From contig NZ_JALJZY010000001.1 in NCBI RefSeq assembly GCF_024171525.1, positions 124,001 to 188,000 on the forward strand: DNA of 64,000 bases. The letters run 5' to 3'. The stretch comes from Neisseriaceae bacterium HSC-16F19. GTDB taxonomy: Bacteria; Pseudomonadota; Gammaproteobacteria; Burkholderiales; Neisseriaceae. Each line of letters starts with the position of its first letter. Positions within the stretch are counted from its first letter, which is position 1. Positions 14,848-24,976 of this stretch are shown here, one piece after another. The notes under the pieces are model-generated. The model did no database searches. It saw nothing but the letters and a program-made list of their open reading frames with translations, and was not told the DNA's origin. The translations under genes were made by a program, and so were the position numbers.

Positions 14848-15858
14848 TTAACGCATCACCGTGCGCACCCAACGGTTGACCCACTGTTTTTGTTTGGAGG
14901 CCATCAGATTGGCGGCCGGTTCGCTGTGTTGCGGCGGCATGCTGACATGGCCGAACACCTTGGGCAGCGGGGTGTTGCGTACCGCCGGGTAGACCCACAT
15001 TTCTTCGGGAATGGCAGCCTGCACTTCGTCGGATTGCAGGTATTGCACCAGCTTGGCGGCGAGCTTGGGCTCTTTGGCCTTGTTCAAAACCGCAGCGCCT
15101 TCAACCTGGCGGAACACACCGCCTTTCAAAAACAGATTGCCGGTGGGCGGTGTGCTGTATTTGCCTTTGCCAAAATGCACTTCGGCGGCGGGGCTGGTGG
15201 CATAGCTCACCACCATGGGGCGGCTGCCGCCGTTGTGGGTGAATTCGGTGTAATAGGCGTCGCTCCAGCCTTTGGTGATTTTCACACCGTTGCGGCGCAT
15301 GTCGCCCCACCATTTAAACGCGCCCTCCTCGCCCATATCGGCGATATTGGCCATCAGAAAACCCAGGCCGGGGGTGGATGTGCCCGGATTGGGCATCACC
15401 AGCAGGTCTTTATAGGCGGGGCTGGCCAAATCGGCCAAGCTCTTGGGCAGCGCTTTGTTGTGTTTTTGGAACCAGGCTTTGTCGTAATTGATGACCACAT
15501 AGCCGTAATTCACCGCCAAGCCGTGCTGCAAACCGGCGGCCACCGGGCGTCCGGTCGGCTGCGTGGCCGCCAGTACACCGGCCTGACGGGCTTTGGCGAT
15601 ATTGCTGTTGTCCAAACCGTACACCGCATCGGCAATCGGGCGGCTGCGGCTCAAAATCAGTTTGTTGAGCATTTCGTTGCCGCTGCCCACTTTAATCACG
15701 GTGAGTTTGACATTGTGTTCCTGCTCAAATTTGGCCAAGACCGGTTTGGGCAGGGAAAAAGACTTGTGCACCGCCAGGCGCACCTCGGTTTGCGCCTGCA
15801 CCCAGGCACTGCTGCACGCCAAAAGCGCGGTGCATAAAAACAACTTCACGGCTTTCAT
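14848..15858 (-). CDS. thiB: Thiamine ABC transporter substrate-binding protein
   Basis: Periplasmic binding protein of 336 residues with a cleavable signal peptide (cut after about residue 22, AWVQA-Q). The order of conserved segments matches E. coli TbpA/ThiB: AVYGLDNSNIAKA, NPGTSTPGLGFL, ITKGWSDAYYTEF, VVSYATSPAAE, IPEEMWVYPAV, and the tail QKQWVNRWVRTVMR. No thiP or thiQ gene is adjacent, so the membrane and ATPase partners must be elsewhere. The short leader shows no thiamine-pyrophosphate riboswitch. The gene is divergent from the HAD gene. Confidence 0.85.
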   Translation of the reverse strand: MKAVKLFLCTALLACSSAWVQAQTEVRLAVHKSFSLPKPVLAKFEQEHNVKLTVIKVGSGNEMLNKLILSRSRPIADAVYGLDNSNIAKARQAGVLAATQPTGRPVAAGLQHGLAVNYGYVVINYDKAWFQKHNKALPKSLADLASPAYKDLLVMPNPGTSTPGLGFLMANIADMGEEGAFKWWGDMRRNGVKITKGWSDAYYTEFTHNGGSRPMVVSYATSPAAEVHFGKGKYSTPPTGNLFLKGGVFRQVEGAAVLNKAKEPKLAAKLVQYLQSDEVQAAIPEEMWVYPAVRNTPLPKVFGHVSMPPQHSEPAANLMASKQKQWVNRWVRTVMR

Positions 15859-15948
15859 CGCCGTTCCTCCTCAATGTGTCGCAATAAACGCTGTATGATA
15901 CCGTTAATTAACGTAAAATTAAAGCCGCTTTTATCCCGAATATCTTGT

Positions 15949-16611
15949 ATGCATACCCCTGTTTGGCTGTTCGACCTCGACAACACCCTGCATCACGCCG
16001 ATGCCGGTATTTTCTACATCATCAACCGCGGCATGACCGAATTTATGGCCGAGCGCCTCGGTTTGAGCACCGATGCGGCTTCGGATTTGCGTCAGGACTA
16101 CTGGCACCGCTACGGCGCCACGCTGGCCGGTTTGCAGCAGCACCATCCCGAAATCAGCATTGCCGAATTTCTGCGCGCCAGCCATCCTTTGGATGACATT
16201 CTGGCGGCCTTGGTGCCGGTGACCGACAGCGCCGCCACACTGGCCGCCCTGCCCGGCCGCAAGGCGGTATTCTCCAACGGACCGTCGTTTTATGTGCATG
16301 CCCTGATGGCCGCCATGGGGCTGACCGCGCATTTCGAACGCTTGTTCGGCACCGAAGACTTCGGCCTGCTGTACAAACCGGCAACTCAGGCTTATGTGAA
16401 TGTCTGCACCGCCCTCAATGCCCGCCCCGAAGACTGCATCATGGTGGACGACAGCGCCGCCAACCTCCATGCGGCCAAAGCCTTGGGCATGCGCACGGTG
16501 TGGTTTGGCCAAGAGGCACAGCCGCTGCCGTTTGTGGATGCGGTGGCGGCGGATATGGCGGCGGTGCGTGCCTACGGCCTGGGCCTGAGTGCGGCGACGG
16601 ATGCGGCCTAA
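15949..16611 (+). CDS. HAD-family pyrimidine 5'-nucleotidase-like phosphatase
   Basis: 220 residues. The HAD motif I is FDLDNTLHHA (residues ~8-17), motif II is in AVFSNGPS, a lysine lies in LLYKPA, and motif IV is CIMVDDSAANL. The arrangement fits the SDT1/YjjG-like pyrimidine 5'-nucleotidase branch. The ATG at 15949 puts the DxDNT motif near the N-terminus as usual; the longer open frame upstream is promoter DNA. No membrane segment. Confidence 0.75.
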   Translation: MHTPVWLFDLDNTLHHADAGIFYIINRGMTEFMAERLGLSTDAASDLRQDYWHRYGATLAGLQQHHPEISIAEFLRASHPLDDILAALVPVTDSAATLAALPGRKAVFSNGPSFYVHALMAAMGLTAHFERLFGTEDFGLLYKPATQAYVNVCTALNARPEDCIMVDDSAANLHAAKALGMRTVWFGQEAQPLPFVDAVAADMAAVRAYGLGLSAATDAA

Positions 16612-16696
16612 CCGTACCGGGCGGCCTAACTGTACCGCACCGGGCAAATCCATTAAAATACGCATGTTTTTTATCCCCCAAACCAAGGATTGCGCC

Positions 16697-17002
16697 ATGC
16701 GTGTTTTACCCGCCCTGCTGTTGTGCGGCCTCTTGAGTGCCTGCGCCTGGGAAACCTATCAAGATGCCAGCGGCAAAACCTCGCTGCGCCCGCGTTACGA
16801 AGCCGGTACGCCGGTGGTCTACCAAGACGGCACCTTCGCCCGCGACCAACGCTATAACGACAAACGCCCGGTGCCGGTGGCAGTCACCCGCGAAGCACCT
16901 TCCGCCCAGCAGCCGGTACGCGGCACCCGCTGGGGCAGCGGCAGCGCCCCAGCCGACAACACGCTTCAAGGCGAACAGGAACTGCTGCCCGTGCAGCAAT
17001 AA
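16697..17002 (+). CDS. Small lipoprotein of unknown function
   Basis: 101 residues with a lipoprotein signal; the lipobox LLSAC ends at Cys16. The mature part is hydrophilic and rich in Pro, Arg and Gln, with no recognised domain. AAGGA about ten bases before the ATG at 16697 supports the start. A hairpin of paired uptake sequences follows at 17014-17056, then glmU. Confidence 0.7.
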   Translation: MRVLPALLLCGLLSACAWETYQDASGKTSLRPRYEAGTPVVYQDGTFARDQRYNDKRPVPVAVTREAPSAQQPVRGTRWGSGSAPADNTLQGEQELLPVQQ

Positions 17003-17013
17003 GCATAATATTC

Positions 17014-17056
17014 TTTTCAGGCAGCCTTTTGATACGAAAAAGGCTGCCTGAAAACC
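17014..17056. terminator. Uptake-sequence hairpin between the lipoprotein gene and glmU
   Basis: The reverse uptake sequence at 17016-17027 pairs with the forward copy at 17041-17052. It should separate glmU from upstream transcription. Confidence 0.65.
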
Positions 17057-17081
17057 GTTTTGATAAGGTTTCATCATTTCC

Positions 17082-18446
17082 ATGTCTGATTTGCACATCG
17101 TTATTCTCGCGGCCGGCAAAGGCACGCGCATGTATTCCCAACGCCCCAAAGTGCTGCACGAAATCGGCGGCAAAGCCATGCTCGCCCATGTCATCGATAC
17201 GGCGCAGAGCCTCAATCCCGCCCAAGTGTGCGTGGTTATCGGCCACGGCAAAGAACAGGTTTTGGCGCAGGTGGCGCGCGACGATGTGGTCTGGGTGGAG
17301 CAAACCGAACAACTGGGCACCGGCCATGCGCTGAAAATGGCGCTGCCGCATCTGCCCGCCCATGGCCGCACGCTGGTGCTCTACGGCGATGTGCCGCTCA
17401 CCGATGCCGCCACCTTGCAGCAGCTTTTGGATGCCGCCGCTGACGAAGTCGGCCTCCTCACCGACGTATTGGACAATCCCACCGGTTATGGCCGCATCAT
17501 CCGCCAAGACGGCCGCGTGGTGGCGATTGTGGAAGAAAAAGACGCCGATGCCGCGCAAAAAACAGTGCGCGAAATCAATACCGGCATGCTGGTGCTGCCC
17601 AACCGCTGCTTGTCCGGCTGGCTGGAGCAACTCTCCAGCAACAATGCCCAGGGCGAGTATTACCTCACCGACCTGATTGCGCTGGCCAATACCGACAATG
17701 TGGCCGTGCATCCGGTTCAGGTAGCCCGTTCCTATCTGGCCGCCGGGGTCAACAACAAACAGCAGCTGGCCGAATTGGAAACCGTTTACCAACAACAACG
17801 CGCGCACAGCCTGCTCAGCGCCGGAGTGACCCTGCTGCATCCGGCGAGCCTGTCCGTGCGCGGCCAAGTCGAACACGGCCAAGACGTGCTTATCGATATG
17901 GGTGTGGTGCTGGAAGGCCGTGTGGTGCTGGGCGACGGCGTGCGCATCGGCGCGCATTGCGTGATTCACAATGCGGTGATTGGTGCCGGTACCGACATCG
18001 CCCCGTTTTCGCATCTGCAAGATTGCAGCATCGGTGCGAACGCCAAAATCGGCCCCTATGCGCGCCTGCGCCCCCAAGCGCAACTGGGCGACGAAGTGCA
18101 TATCGGCAATTTTGTAGAAGTGAAAAACACGGTCATGGGCCGCGGCAGCAAGGCCAACCACCTGACTTATCTGGGTGATGCCGACATCGGCAGCGGCAGC
18201 AATATCGGCGCCGGTACCATCACCGCCAATTACGACGGCGTCAACAAATACCGCACCGTGATCGGCGACGAAGTGCGCATCGGCTCCAATACCGTGCTGG
18301 TGGCACCGGTGGTGGTCGGCAACCGCGCCACCACCGGCGCGGGCAGCACCATCACCAAAAACTGCCCGGAAAACCAGCTCACCCTGTCGCGCAGCCGCCA
18401 GACCTCACTGGCCGGATGGGTGCGGCCGGAAAAGCCGAAAAAATAA
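17082..18446 (+). CDS. glmU: Bifunctional GlmU: glucosamine-1-P acetyltransferase / GlcNAc-1-P uridylyltransferase
   Basis: Makes UDP-N-acetylglucosamine for peptidoglycan and lipid A. 454 residues, standard length. The N-terminal nucleotidyltransferase motif LAAGKGTRM is at residues 9-17. The C-terminal half is a left-handed beta-helix of hexapeptide repeats (for example IGAHCVIHNAVIGAGT and IGSNTVLVAPVVVGN). The gene stands upstream of glmS in the same direction, with 639 bases of repeats between them, so any shared transcript would have to cross several hairpins. Confidence 0.96.
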   Translation: MSDLHIVILAAGKGTRMYSQRPKVLHEIGGKAMLAHVIDTAQSLNPAQVCVVIGHGKEQVLAQVARDDVVWVEQTEQLGTGHALKMALPHLPAHGRTLVLYGDVPLTDAATLQQLLDAAADEVGLLTDVLDNPTGYGRIIRQDGRVVAIVEEKDADAAQKTVREINTGMLVLPNRCLSGWLEQLSSNNAQGEYYLTDLIALANTDNVAVHPVQVARSYLAAGVNNKQQLAELETVYQQQRAHSLLSAGVTLLHPASLSVRGQVEHGQDVLIDMGVVLEGRVVLGDGVRIGAHCVIHNAVIGAGTDIAPFSHLQDCSIGANAKIGPYARLRPQAQLGDEVHIGNFVEVKNTVMGRGSKANHLTYLGDADIGSGSNIGAGTITANYDGVNKYRTVIGDEVRIGSNTVLVAPVVVGNRATTGAGSTITKNCPENQLTLSRSRQTSLAGWVRPEKPKK

Positions 18447-18462
18447 ATACAGTCGTTGTAAA

Positions 18463-18485
18463 GTCGGCTCTCCGAGCCGACCTAC
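18463..18485. repeat. Half REP, GTCGGCTC stem, with CTAC tail
   Basis: Hairpin GTCGGCTC-TCC-GAGCCGAC at 18463-18481 followed by CTAC. No GTAG mate is present on its left. Confidence 0.6.
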
Positions 18486-18627
18486 GGCCACCCGATATGC
18501 AAACTTTCAGGCAGCCTAACGATTTGGGGCCGCCTGAAGACATAGGCTTTTTGGCTACAGGTATTCATACTTTAGCCCAAGTACGCTTACGGCTACAGCC
18601 CTATCCGCTGGCGCAGCCGAACGGAGC

Positions 18628-18791
18628 GCGGTTTTTTCGGGGAGAAAGGGCAAATCTGTTTGAGCAGCGCAGCTGCGAGTTGTTGCCCGCCCGAAAAACC
18701 GTGTGCAGTGAGGGAAGTTTGCGCAGCAAACCTGCAACCGCGGCCGCCTTTCTTTTGCCTTCTTTTCTTTGGCGGCGCAAAGAAAAGAAGG
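18628..18791. other. Structured intergenic element with nested long stems
   Basis: CGGTTTTTTCGGG at about 18630 pairs with CCCGAAAAACCG at about 18691. Inside, GGGCAA pairs with TTGCCC around a GCGCAGCTGCG core. Further on, CCTTCTTTTCTTTG at 18758-18771 pairs perfectly with 18778-18791. The stacked complementarity suggests a structured RNA or a miniature element rather than a protein; reading frames through it are spurious. Confidence 0.5.
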
Positions 18792-18913
18792 TGGCCGCGC
18801 GGCCATGAAGCGCAAAGTACAATATTGGGTAATGTTACGATACAAAGCGGTATCGGCTGGTGCTTTCAGTTTAAGTACTGTTGGGTCTGACGACCCAACC
18901 TACATACTCAGCC

Positions 18914-18975
18914 GTAGGTCGGCTCTCCGAGCCGACTTTAAGATTTTTGTACGTCGGCTCGGAGAGCCGACCTAC
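18914..18975. repeat. GTAG-headed REP pair, GTCGGCTC stem
   Basis: GTAG at 18914-18917, hairpin at 18918-18936, spacer, mate hairpin at 18953-18971, and CTAC at 18972-18975. Confidence 0.7.
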
Positions 18976-19085
18976 GGCCACCTGATACTCAAATTTTCAG
19001 GCAGCCTAACGATTTGGGGCTGCCTGAAAACCCTGCAAATGCACCCGCATTTGCTTTTATTTAATCTTGATACTAAGGAACTGTT

Positions 19086-20924
<1,839 letters not shown>

Positions 20925-20938
20925 GCGCTGGTGGAAAT

Positions 20939-20970
20939 AAAAAACGGTCTGTTGTGCAGACCGTTTTTTT
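20939..20970. terminator. Intrinsic terminator between convergent glmS and the MocR gene
   Basis: AAAACGGTCTG at 20941-20951 pairs with CAGACCGTTTT at 20957-20967 across TTGTG, followed by T's. The A-run on the other side lets it serve both strands. Confidence 0.85.
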
Positions 20971-20993
20971 GTTTCAGGCAGCCGCCCCGGCAC

Positions 20994-22295
20994 TCAATAC
21001 ACCGTGCGTCCGCCCGCGGCCTGGCTGGCGGCAATATCGGCGGCCAGCACCGCGCAATCGGCCTCGTCCAGCACACCGATGGTGATGCGCACGGCGCTTT
21101 GCTTGGTGAGATTCAAGGCGCTGCCGCCTTGCACCGCCCAGCCGCGGGCGGCCAGAAATTGCAGGGCGTGGGCTTCGTTGGCCACCGGCAGCCAAATATG
21201 CTGGCCTTCGCCCTCCTGCCCCGGTGCGCGGATACCGTGGCTGTTCAGGCAGCTTATCAGCAGGTCGCGGCGGTTTTGATAGCTGGCGGCAATGGCGGCC
21301 AAGCCGGTTTCGCCCAGCTGCCGCCACAAACGCCAGACGATGTGTTGCAGCAGCGGGCTGATCCAGCGCGGGCCGAGGGCAAAGCGGCGCTGCATGGCCT
21401 GCAGGGTCGGGCCCTGTCCGGCGGCGATGGCGATGCGTGCATCGGTGCCGAGAAATTTGCTGGTGGAGGTGGTGTACAGCCATTCGTTGGCAAAACCGTC
21501 CATGCCGTGAAAAGGCTGGCGGCTGAGTGCGCCCCAATGATCATCCACAATCAGCAGGGCGGGCAGCCCGGCGAGCGCCTGTTGCCACGCCTGCCAACGT
21601 GTGCGGCTGTAGCCGATGCCGGTGGGGCTGTGGGCGCGCGCGGTCAGTATCACTGCGGTCACACCCTGCAAGGCTGCGGCATCGGGCACAACGGCGCCCT
21701 CAGCGTCCAATTCCAGCGGCACGGCTTCCAGGCGCAGATGCGCCAGCAAGGCCACCAAGGGCGGCCAGCACGGGCTTTCCAGCGCCACTTTGTCGCCGGG
21801 GATGCAGCGCTGGCTTAAGGCGCGCTCCATAATGTCGAGGCTGCTGGAAAAAAACACCGGCTCGGCGCGCACCGCCACCTGCCGTTGCAGCCAGTCTTGT
21901 ACAAACTGGCGGAAAGGCAGGTGCAGGCCGTCGGCACCGGCGGCGGACGACAAACGGTAATCGGCGAAAATATCCGCCGGTATCTGCGGCAGCAGGCGCG
22001 CATCGACATGGCCGGAAGCCAGGTCGCGCAGGCCGTGGGCGATGGCGGTTTCCACCACCAGCTCGCGGCTGTGCGGCACAAAGCTGCCGCGACGGCCGTC
22101 GGTTTGGATGACCCCGGCGTCGCGCAATTGCTTGTAGGCGGCGGACACGGTATTGGGATTAACCCCCAGCTCTGCCGCCAAGGCCCGCACCGTGGGCAGA
22201 CGGAAACCGGGCGGCCAGGTGCCGTCGTGGATGCGGGCGCTGATATGGCGGGCGATGTTGACAGCCGAATGCGGCTCGTGATTTAATGTTTCCAT
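20994..22295 (-). CDS. MocR-family regulator: GntR helix-turn-helix fused to an aminotransferase-like domain
   Basis: 433 residues. Residues ~8-75 are a GntR winged helix (FRLPTVRALAAELGVNPNTVSAAYKQL), and the rest is a fold-type I aminotransferase domain with the PLP lysine in TSTSKFLGTDARI. MocR proteins usually sense PLP or an amine and control one neighbouring operon. Here the divergent neighbour is cydAB, an unusual partner, so the target is unclear. The ATG at 22295 gives the normal GntR N-terminus. An inverted repeat at 22294-22313 covers the start region. Confidence 0.85.
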   Translation of the reverse strand: METLNHEPHSAVNIARHISARIHDGTWPPGFRLPTVRALAAELGVNPNTVSAAYKQLRDAGVIQTDGRRGSFVPHSRELVVETAIAHGLRDLASGHVDARLLPQIPADIFADYRLSSAAGADGLHLPFRQFVQDWLQRQVAVRAEPVFFSSSLDIMERALSQRCIPGDKVALESPCWPPLVALLAHLRLEAVPLELDAEGAVVPDAAALQGVTAVILTARAHSPTGIGYSRTRWQAWQQALAGLPALLIVDDHWGALSRQPFHGMDGFANEWLYTTSTSKFLGTDARIAIAAGQGPTLQAMQRRFALGPRWISPLLQHIVWRLWRQLGETGLAAIAASYQNRRDLLISCLNSHGIRAPGQEGEGQHIWLPVANEAHALQFLAARGWAVQGGSALNLTKQSAVRITIGVLDEADCAVLAADIAASQAAGGRTVY

Positions 22296-22313
22296 ACAAT
22301 TCTTATTTTGTAT
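22294..22313. promoter_or_regulatory. Inverted repeat at the MocR gene start, possible autoregulatory operator
   Basis: ATACAA at 22294-22299 and TTGTAT at 22308-22313, separated by eight bases, overlap the start codon of the regulator. Position suggests autoregulation. MocR operators are often direct repeats, so this is a tentative call. Confidence 0.3.
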
Positions 22314-22408
22314 TAGTTCAAATAGTGTAACCGATTTTGACGGCTGACGCCAGTAGTAAAAATGCTGATGGCAGGCTGCCTGAAAGTATACGGCTGCGGC
22401 GATGGGAT

Positions 22409-22441
22409 TCTGCGACTTCGCTACGCTGCGCGCAGAATGAC
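22409..22441. repeat. Palindromic repeat of the TTCTGCG family
   Basis: GATTCTGCG and its partner CGCAGAAT bracket ACTTCGCTACGCTGCG, with a following GACG. Related to the repeat at 14726-14800. Confidence 0.45.
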
Positions 22442-22449
22442 GATGCTGC

Positions 22450-22535
22450 GTAGGTCGGATTCTTGAATCCGACATGTCTATCGTTTTCAGGCAGCCTTTA
22501 CCAGCCTCAATGTCGGATACAAGTATCCGACCTAC
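22450..22535. repeat. GTAG-headed REP pair, GTCGGAT stem
   Basis: GTAG at 22450-22453, hairpin GTCGGATTC-TT-GAATCCGAC, a spacer holding an uptake sequence, mate hairpin GTCGGATAC-AA-GTATCCGAC at 22512-22531, and CTAC at 22532-22535. It lies directly upstream of cydA. Confidence 0.75.
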
Positions 22536-22569
22536 TGTTTGAATTTCCACACCTCACACAAGGACCACT

Positions 22570-22617
22570 ATGTTCATCACCGCCCTACCCCCAGGAGTGC
22601 CGCCATGGACGTGTTAA
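22570..22617 (+). CDS. Possible 15-codon leader peptide overlapping the cydA start
   Basis: ATG at 22570 preceded by AAGGA starts the frame MFITALPPGVPPWTC, which ends at TAA 22615-22617, 12 bases past the cydA ATG in another frame. The peptide contains Pro-Pro-Gly and Pro-Pro-Trp, the kind of run that stalls ribosomes without EF-P. A coupling or attenuation role is inference; it may also be a chance frame. Confidence 0.35.
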   Translation: MFITALPPGVPPWTC

Positions 22618-23954
22618 TGCTCAGCCGCCTGCAATTCGCACTCAATATTTCTTTCCACATTCTGTTTCCCACCATCACCATCGCACTGGCGTGGTTTGTG
22701 GTGTATTTCCGTCACAAGGTCGGCAAAACCGGCGATGCGGCGTGGCTGGCCGCCTACCGTTTCTGGACCAAGGTATTTGCGGTCACCTTTGCCATGGGCG
22801 TGGTGTCCGGCGTGACCATGAGTTTCCAGTTCGGCACCAACTGGCCGGGCTTTATGGCCAAGGCGGGCAATGTTGCCGGGCCGCTCTTGGGCTATGAAGT
22901 GCTCACCGCCTTCTTTTTGGAAGCGGGTTTCTTGGGCATTATGCTGTTCGGACGCGAACGGGTGAGCCAGCGCGTGCATATGACCGCCTCCGTTGTTGTG
23001 GCGGTGGGCACCAGTATTTCCGCCTTCTGGATTCTGGCGCTCAATTCGTGGATGCAGACGCCGCAAGGCCATTGGGTCGATGCCGACGGCGTGGTGCATG
23101 TGGCCAGTTGGTTGCAGGTGATTTTCAACCCCTCCTTCCCCTACCGCTTTGCCCACAAAATCTTGGCTTCGGTGCTGACGGTGTCTTTCCTGCTCGCCGG
23201 TCTGTCGGCTTGGCAGGTGCTCAAAGGCACGGCCAACAGTGCCACCGCACGGGTGATGAAAACCGGCCTCACCACCGGTGCCATCGCCATTGTGCTGCAA
23301 ATTTTCGCCGGCGATATGCACGGCCTCAATACCTTGGAACACCAGCCGGCCAAACTGGCCGCCATCGAAGGGGTGTGGCATACCGAAAAAGCGGTGCCGC
23401 TCACGCTCATCGGCTGGCCCAACGAAGCCGCGCAGCAAACCGATTACGCCGTCAAAGTGCCCTACCTGGGTTCGCTTATCCTCACCCATGAATGGGAAGG
23501 CGAAATCAAAGGCTTGAGCGAATTTGCCGACACGCCGCCGGTGGCGCCGGTGTTCTTTGCCTTCCGCATCATGGTGGGTGTGGGCACGCTGATGCTGTTG
23601 GCCAGCTGGTACGGCTGGTGGCGTTTGCGCCGCAACCGCTGGCAGCCGCAAGCCCTGCCGCGCTGGCTGCTCTACGGCTTGGCGGGCATGACTTTCTCCG
23701 GCTGGGTGGCCACCTTGGCCGGATGGTATGTCACTGAAGTCGGCCGCCAGCCCTTTTTGGTGCAGGGTGTGCTGCGCACTGCCGATGCGGTCACCGCCAC
23801 CGTGCCCGCCGGCGATGTCGGCCTCACACTGGTGCTGTATCTGCTGGTGTATGCCGCCATGCTGTTTTCTTATCTGATGGTGCTCAAGCATATGGCCGAG
23901 CATCCCGAACACGACCAGCCCGCTGCCGTTCAGGTAGCCGAACCGGAGCATTGA
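22605..23954 (+). CDS. cydA: Cytochrome bd-type ubiquinol oxidase subunit I
   Basis: Inner-membrane quinol oxidase subunit carrying the haems. 449 residues with about nine membrane segments. The N-terminal RLQFALNISFHILFPT has the haem-ligand His18. The region GWYVTEVGRQPF precedes the last helices, and the Q-loop between helices is short, as in the cyanide-insensitive CioA-like branch. AGGAG at 22593-22597 supports the ATG at 22605. cydB starts two bases after the stop. No FNR or ArcA box is recognisable upstream. Confidence 0.92.
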   Translation: MDVLMLSRLQFALNISFHILFPTITIALAWFVVYFRHKVGKTGDAAWLAAYRFWTKVFAVTFAMGVVSGVTMSFQFGTNWPGFMAKAGNVAGPLLGYEVLTAFFLEAGFLGIMLFGRERVSQRVHMTASVVVAVGTSISAFWILALNSWMQTPQGHWVDADGVVHVASWLQVIFNPSFPYRFAHKILASVLTVSFLLAGLSAWQVLKGTANSATARVMKTGLTTGAIAIVLQIFAGDMHGLNTLEHQPAKLAAIEGVWHTEKAVPLTLIGWPNEAAQQTDYAVKVPYLGSLILTHEWEGEIKGLSEFADTPPVAPVFFAFRIMVGVGTLMLLASWYGWWRLRRNRWQPQALPRWLLYGLAGMTFSGWVATLAGWYVTEVGRQPFLVQGVLRTADAVTATVPAGDVGLTLVLYLLVYAAMLFSYLMVLKHMAEHPEHDQPAAVQVAEPEH

Positions 23955-23955
23955 T

Positions 23956-24954
23956 ATGGATTGGAATTACTGGCTGCCGCTTGTTTTCCTGGGTCTCTTG
24001 GGTTTTTCCATGACCCTGTATGTGGTACTCGACGGCTTCGACCTCGGCGTGGGCATGCTGCTGCCGCGTGCCGACGGTGACGAACAAAACGTGATGGTGG
24101 GCTCCATCGGCCCGTTTTGGGACGCCAACGAAACCTGGCTGGTGCTGGGTGTAGGAGTGTTGTTTATCGTATTCCCGCACGCCCACAACCTGATTTTGGG
24201 GCAGCTTTATCTGCCGGTGACCTTTATGCTGTTTGCGCTGATTGCGCGCGGCGCCGCCTTCGACTTCCGCGTCAAGGCCGACGACAACCACAAACAGCTG
24301 TGGAACATCACCTTTATGCTCGGTTCCGCCGGTATGGCGCTGGCGCAGGGCTGGATGCTGGGGCGCTATATCACCGCCTTTGGCACCGATATGGGCGACT
24401 ATCTGTTTGCGCTGGGCATTATGGCCACCGTACCGGCGGTCTACGCCCTCCTGGCCGCCTGCTGGCTGATTGCCAAAACCGAAGGTGCGTTGCAACAGAA
24501 AGCCCGCTTGTGGGCGCATCAGGCGTGGTGGCCGGTGGTCTTGTGCCTGCTGCTGATTTCACTGGCCACCCCCTGGGTCAGCCCCACGGTGTTTGCTCGC
24601 TGGTTTACCCTGCCCAATCTGCTGTGGCTGCTGCCCATTCCGGTGTTAAGCGTGCTGTGCCTCGTGCGCGCCAAACAGCTGCTCTATCGCGACGAAGTCT
24701 TGCAACCAACACGCATGTGGCAGCCGTTTGCACTGGTCATCGCCACGCTGGTGCTGTGTGCCTTGGGCTTGGGCATCAGCCTGTTTCCCTATGTGGTCAT
24801 CGACGAAATGACCGTCTGGCAGGCGGCCGCCACCACCCCCACTTTGGTGGTCACCCTCATCGGCGTATGCATTACCGTGCCCTGTATCATTGCCTACAGC
24901 ATCTTTGCCTACTGGGCTTTCCGCGGCAAGGCGACCAATCTGACTTACGGTTAA
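23956..24954 (+). CDS. cydB: Cytochrome bd-type ubiquinol oxidase subunit II
   Basis: 332 residues with about eight membrane segments; pairs with CydA to form the oxidase. The N-terminal YVVLDGFDLGVGMLLP and the NETWLVLGVG segment are family hallmarks. The ATG follows the cydA stop by one base, so the genes are cotranscribed and translated together. No cydX-like micropeptide gene was found after the stop. A REP pair and an uptake-sequence hairpin follow. Confidence 0.93.
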   Translation: MDWNYWLPLVFLGLLGFSMTLYVVLDGFDLGVGMLLPRADGDEQNVMVGSIGPFWDANETWLVLGVGVLFIVFPHAHNLILGQLYLPVTFMLFALIARGAAFDFRVKADDNHKQLWNITFMLGSAGMALAQGWMLGRYITAFGTDMGDYLFALGIMATVPAVYALLAACWLIAKTEGALQQKARLWAHQAWWPVVLCLLLISLATPWVSPTVFARWFTLPNLLWLLPIPVLSVLCLVRAKQLLYRDEVLQPTRMWQPFALVIATLVLCALGLGISLFPYVVIDEMTVWQAAATTPTLVVTLIGVCITVPCIIAYSIFAYWAFRGKATNLTYG

Positions 24955-24976
24955 GCCTGTTGGCAAGCAAAAGCAA

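Larger units (their letters stand above)
18447..19085. other. Repeat-filled gap between glmU and glmS
   Basis: No protein gene is supported. In order: a half REP with GTCGGCTC stem (18463-18485); an inverted uptake-sequence pair near 18508-18540; a structured stretch at about 18625-18830; a half REP with TTGGGTC stem (18881-18903); a full GTCGGCTC REP pair (18914-18975); and a second copy of the first 65 bases (about 18964-19028 matching 18473-18537 with few differences). The promoter of glmS should lie in the last 60 bases, but I cannot name it. Confidence 0.6.

Noticed and set aside
15859..15948. TPP riboswitch before thiB
   Set aside because: The leader is too short and lacks the conserved CTGAGA and THI-box core.
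16884..18161. Long minus-strand frame opposite glmU
   Set aside because: Shadow frame; the plus strand encodes complete GlmU motifs.
18600..18890. Small proteins encoded in the glmU-glmS gap
   Set aside because: All frames run through the hairpin-rich repeat; low-complexity peptides with no start signals.
19030..19085. glmS ribozyme
   Set aside because: Fewer than 60 bases remain free of repeats and no ribozyme core is seen; the class is typical of Gram-positive bacteria.
22296..22550. Longer N-terminus for the MocR regulator
   Set aside because: The extension reads through a REP pair and a palindromic repeat; ATG 22295 gives the normal GntR start.
22314..22569. FNR box for cydAB
   Set aside because: No TTGAT-N4-ATCAA match was found.
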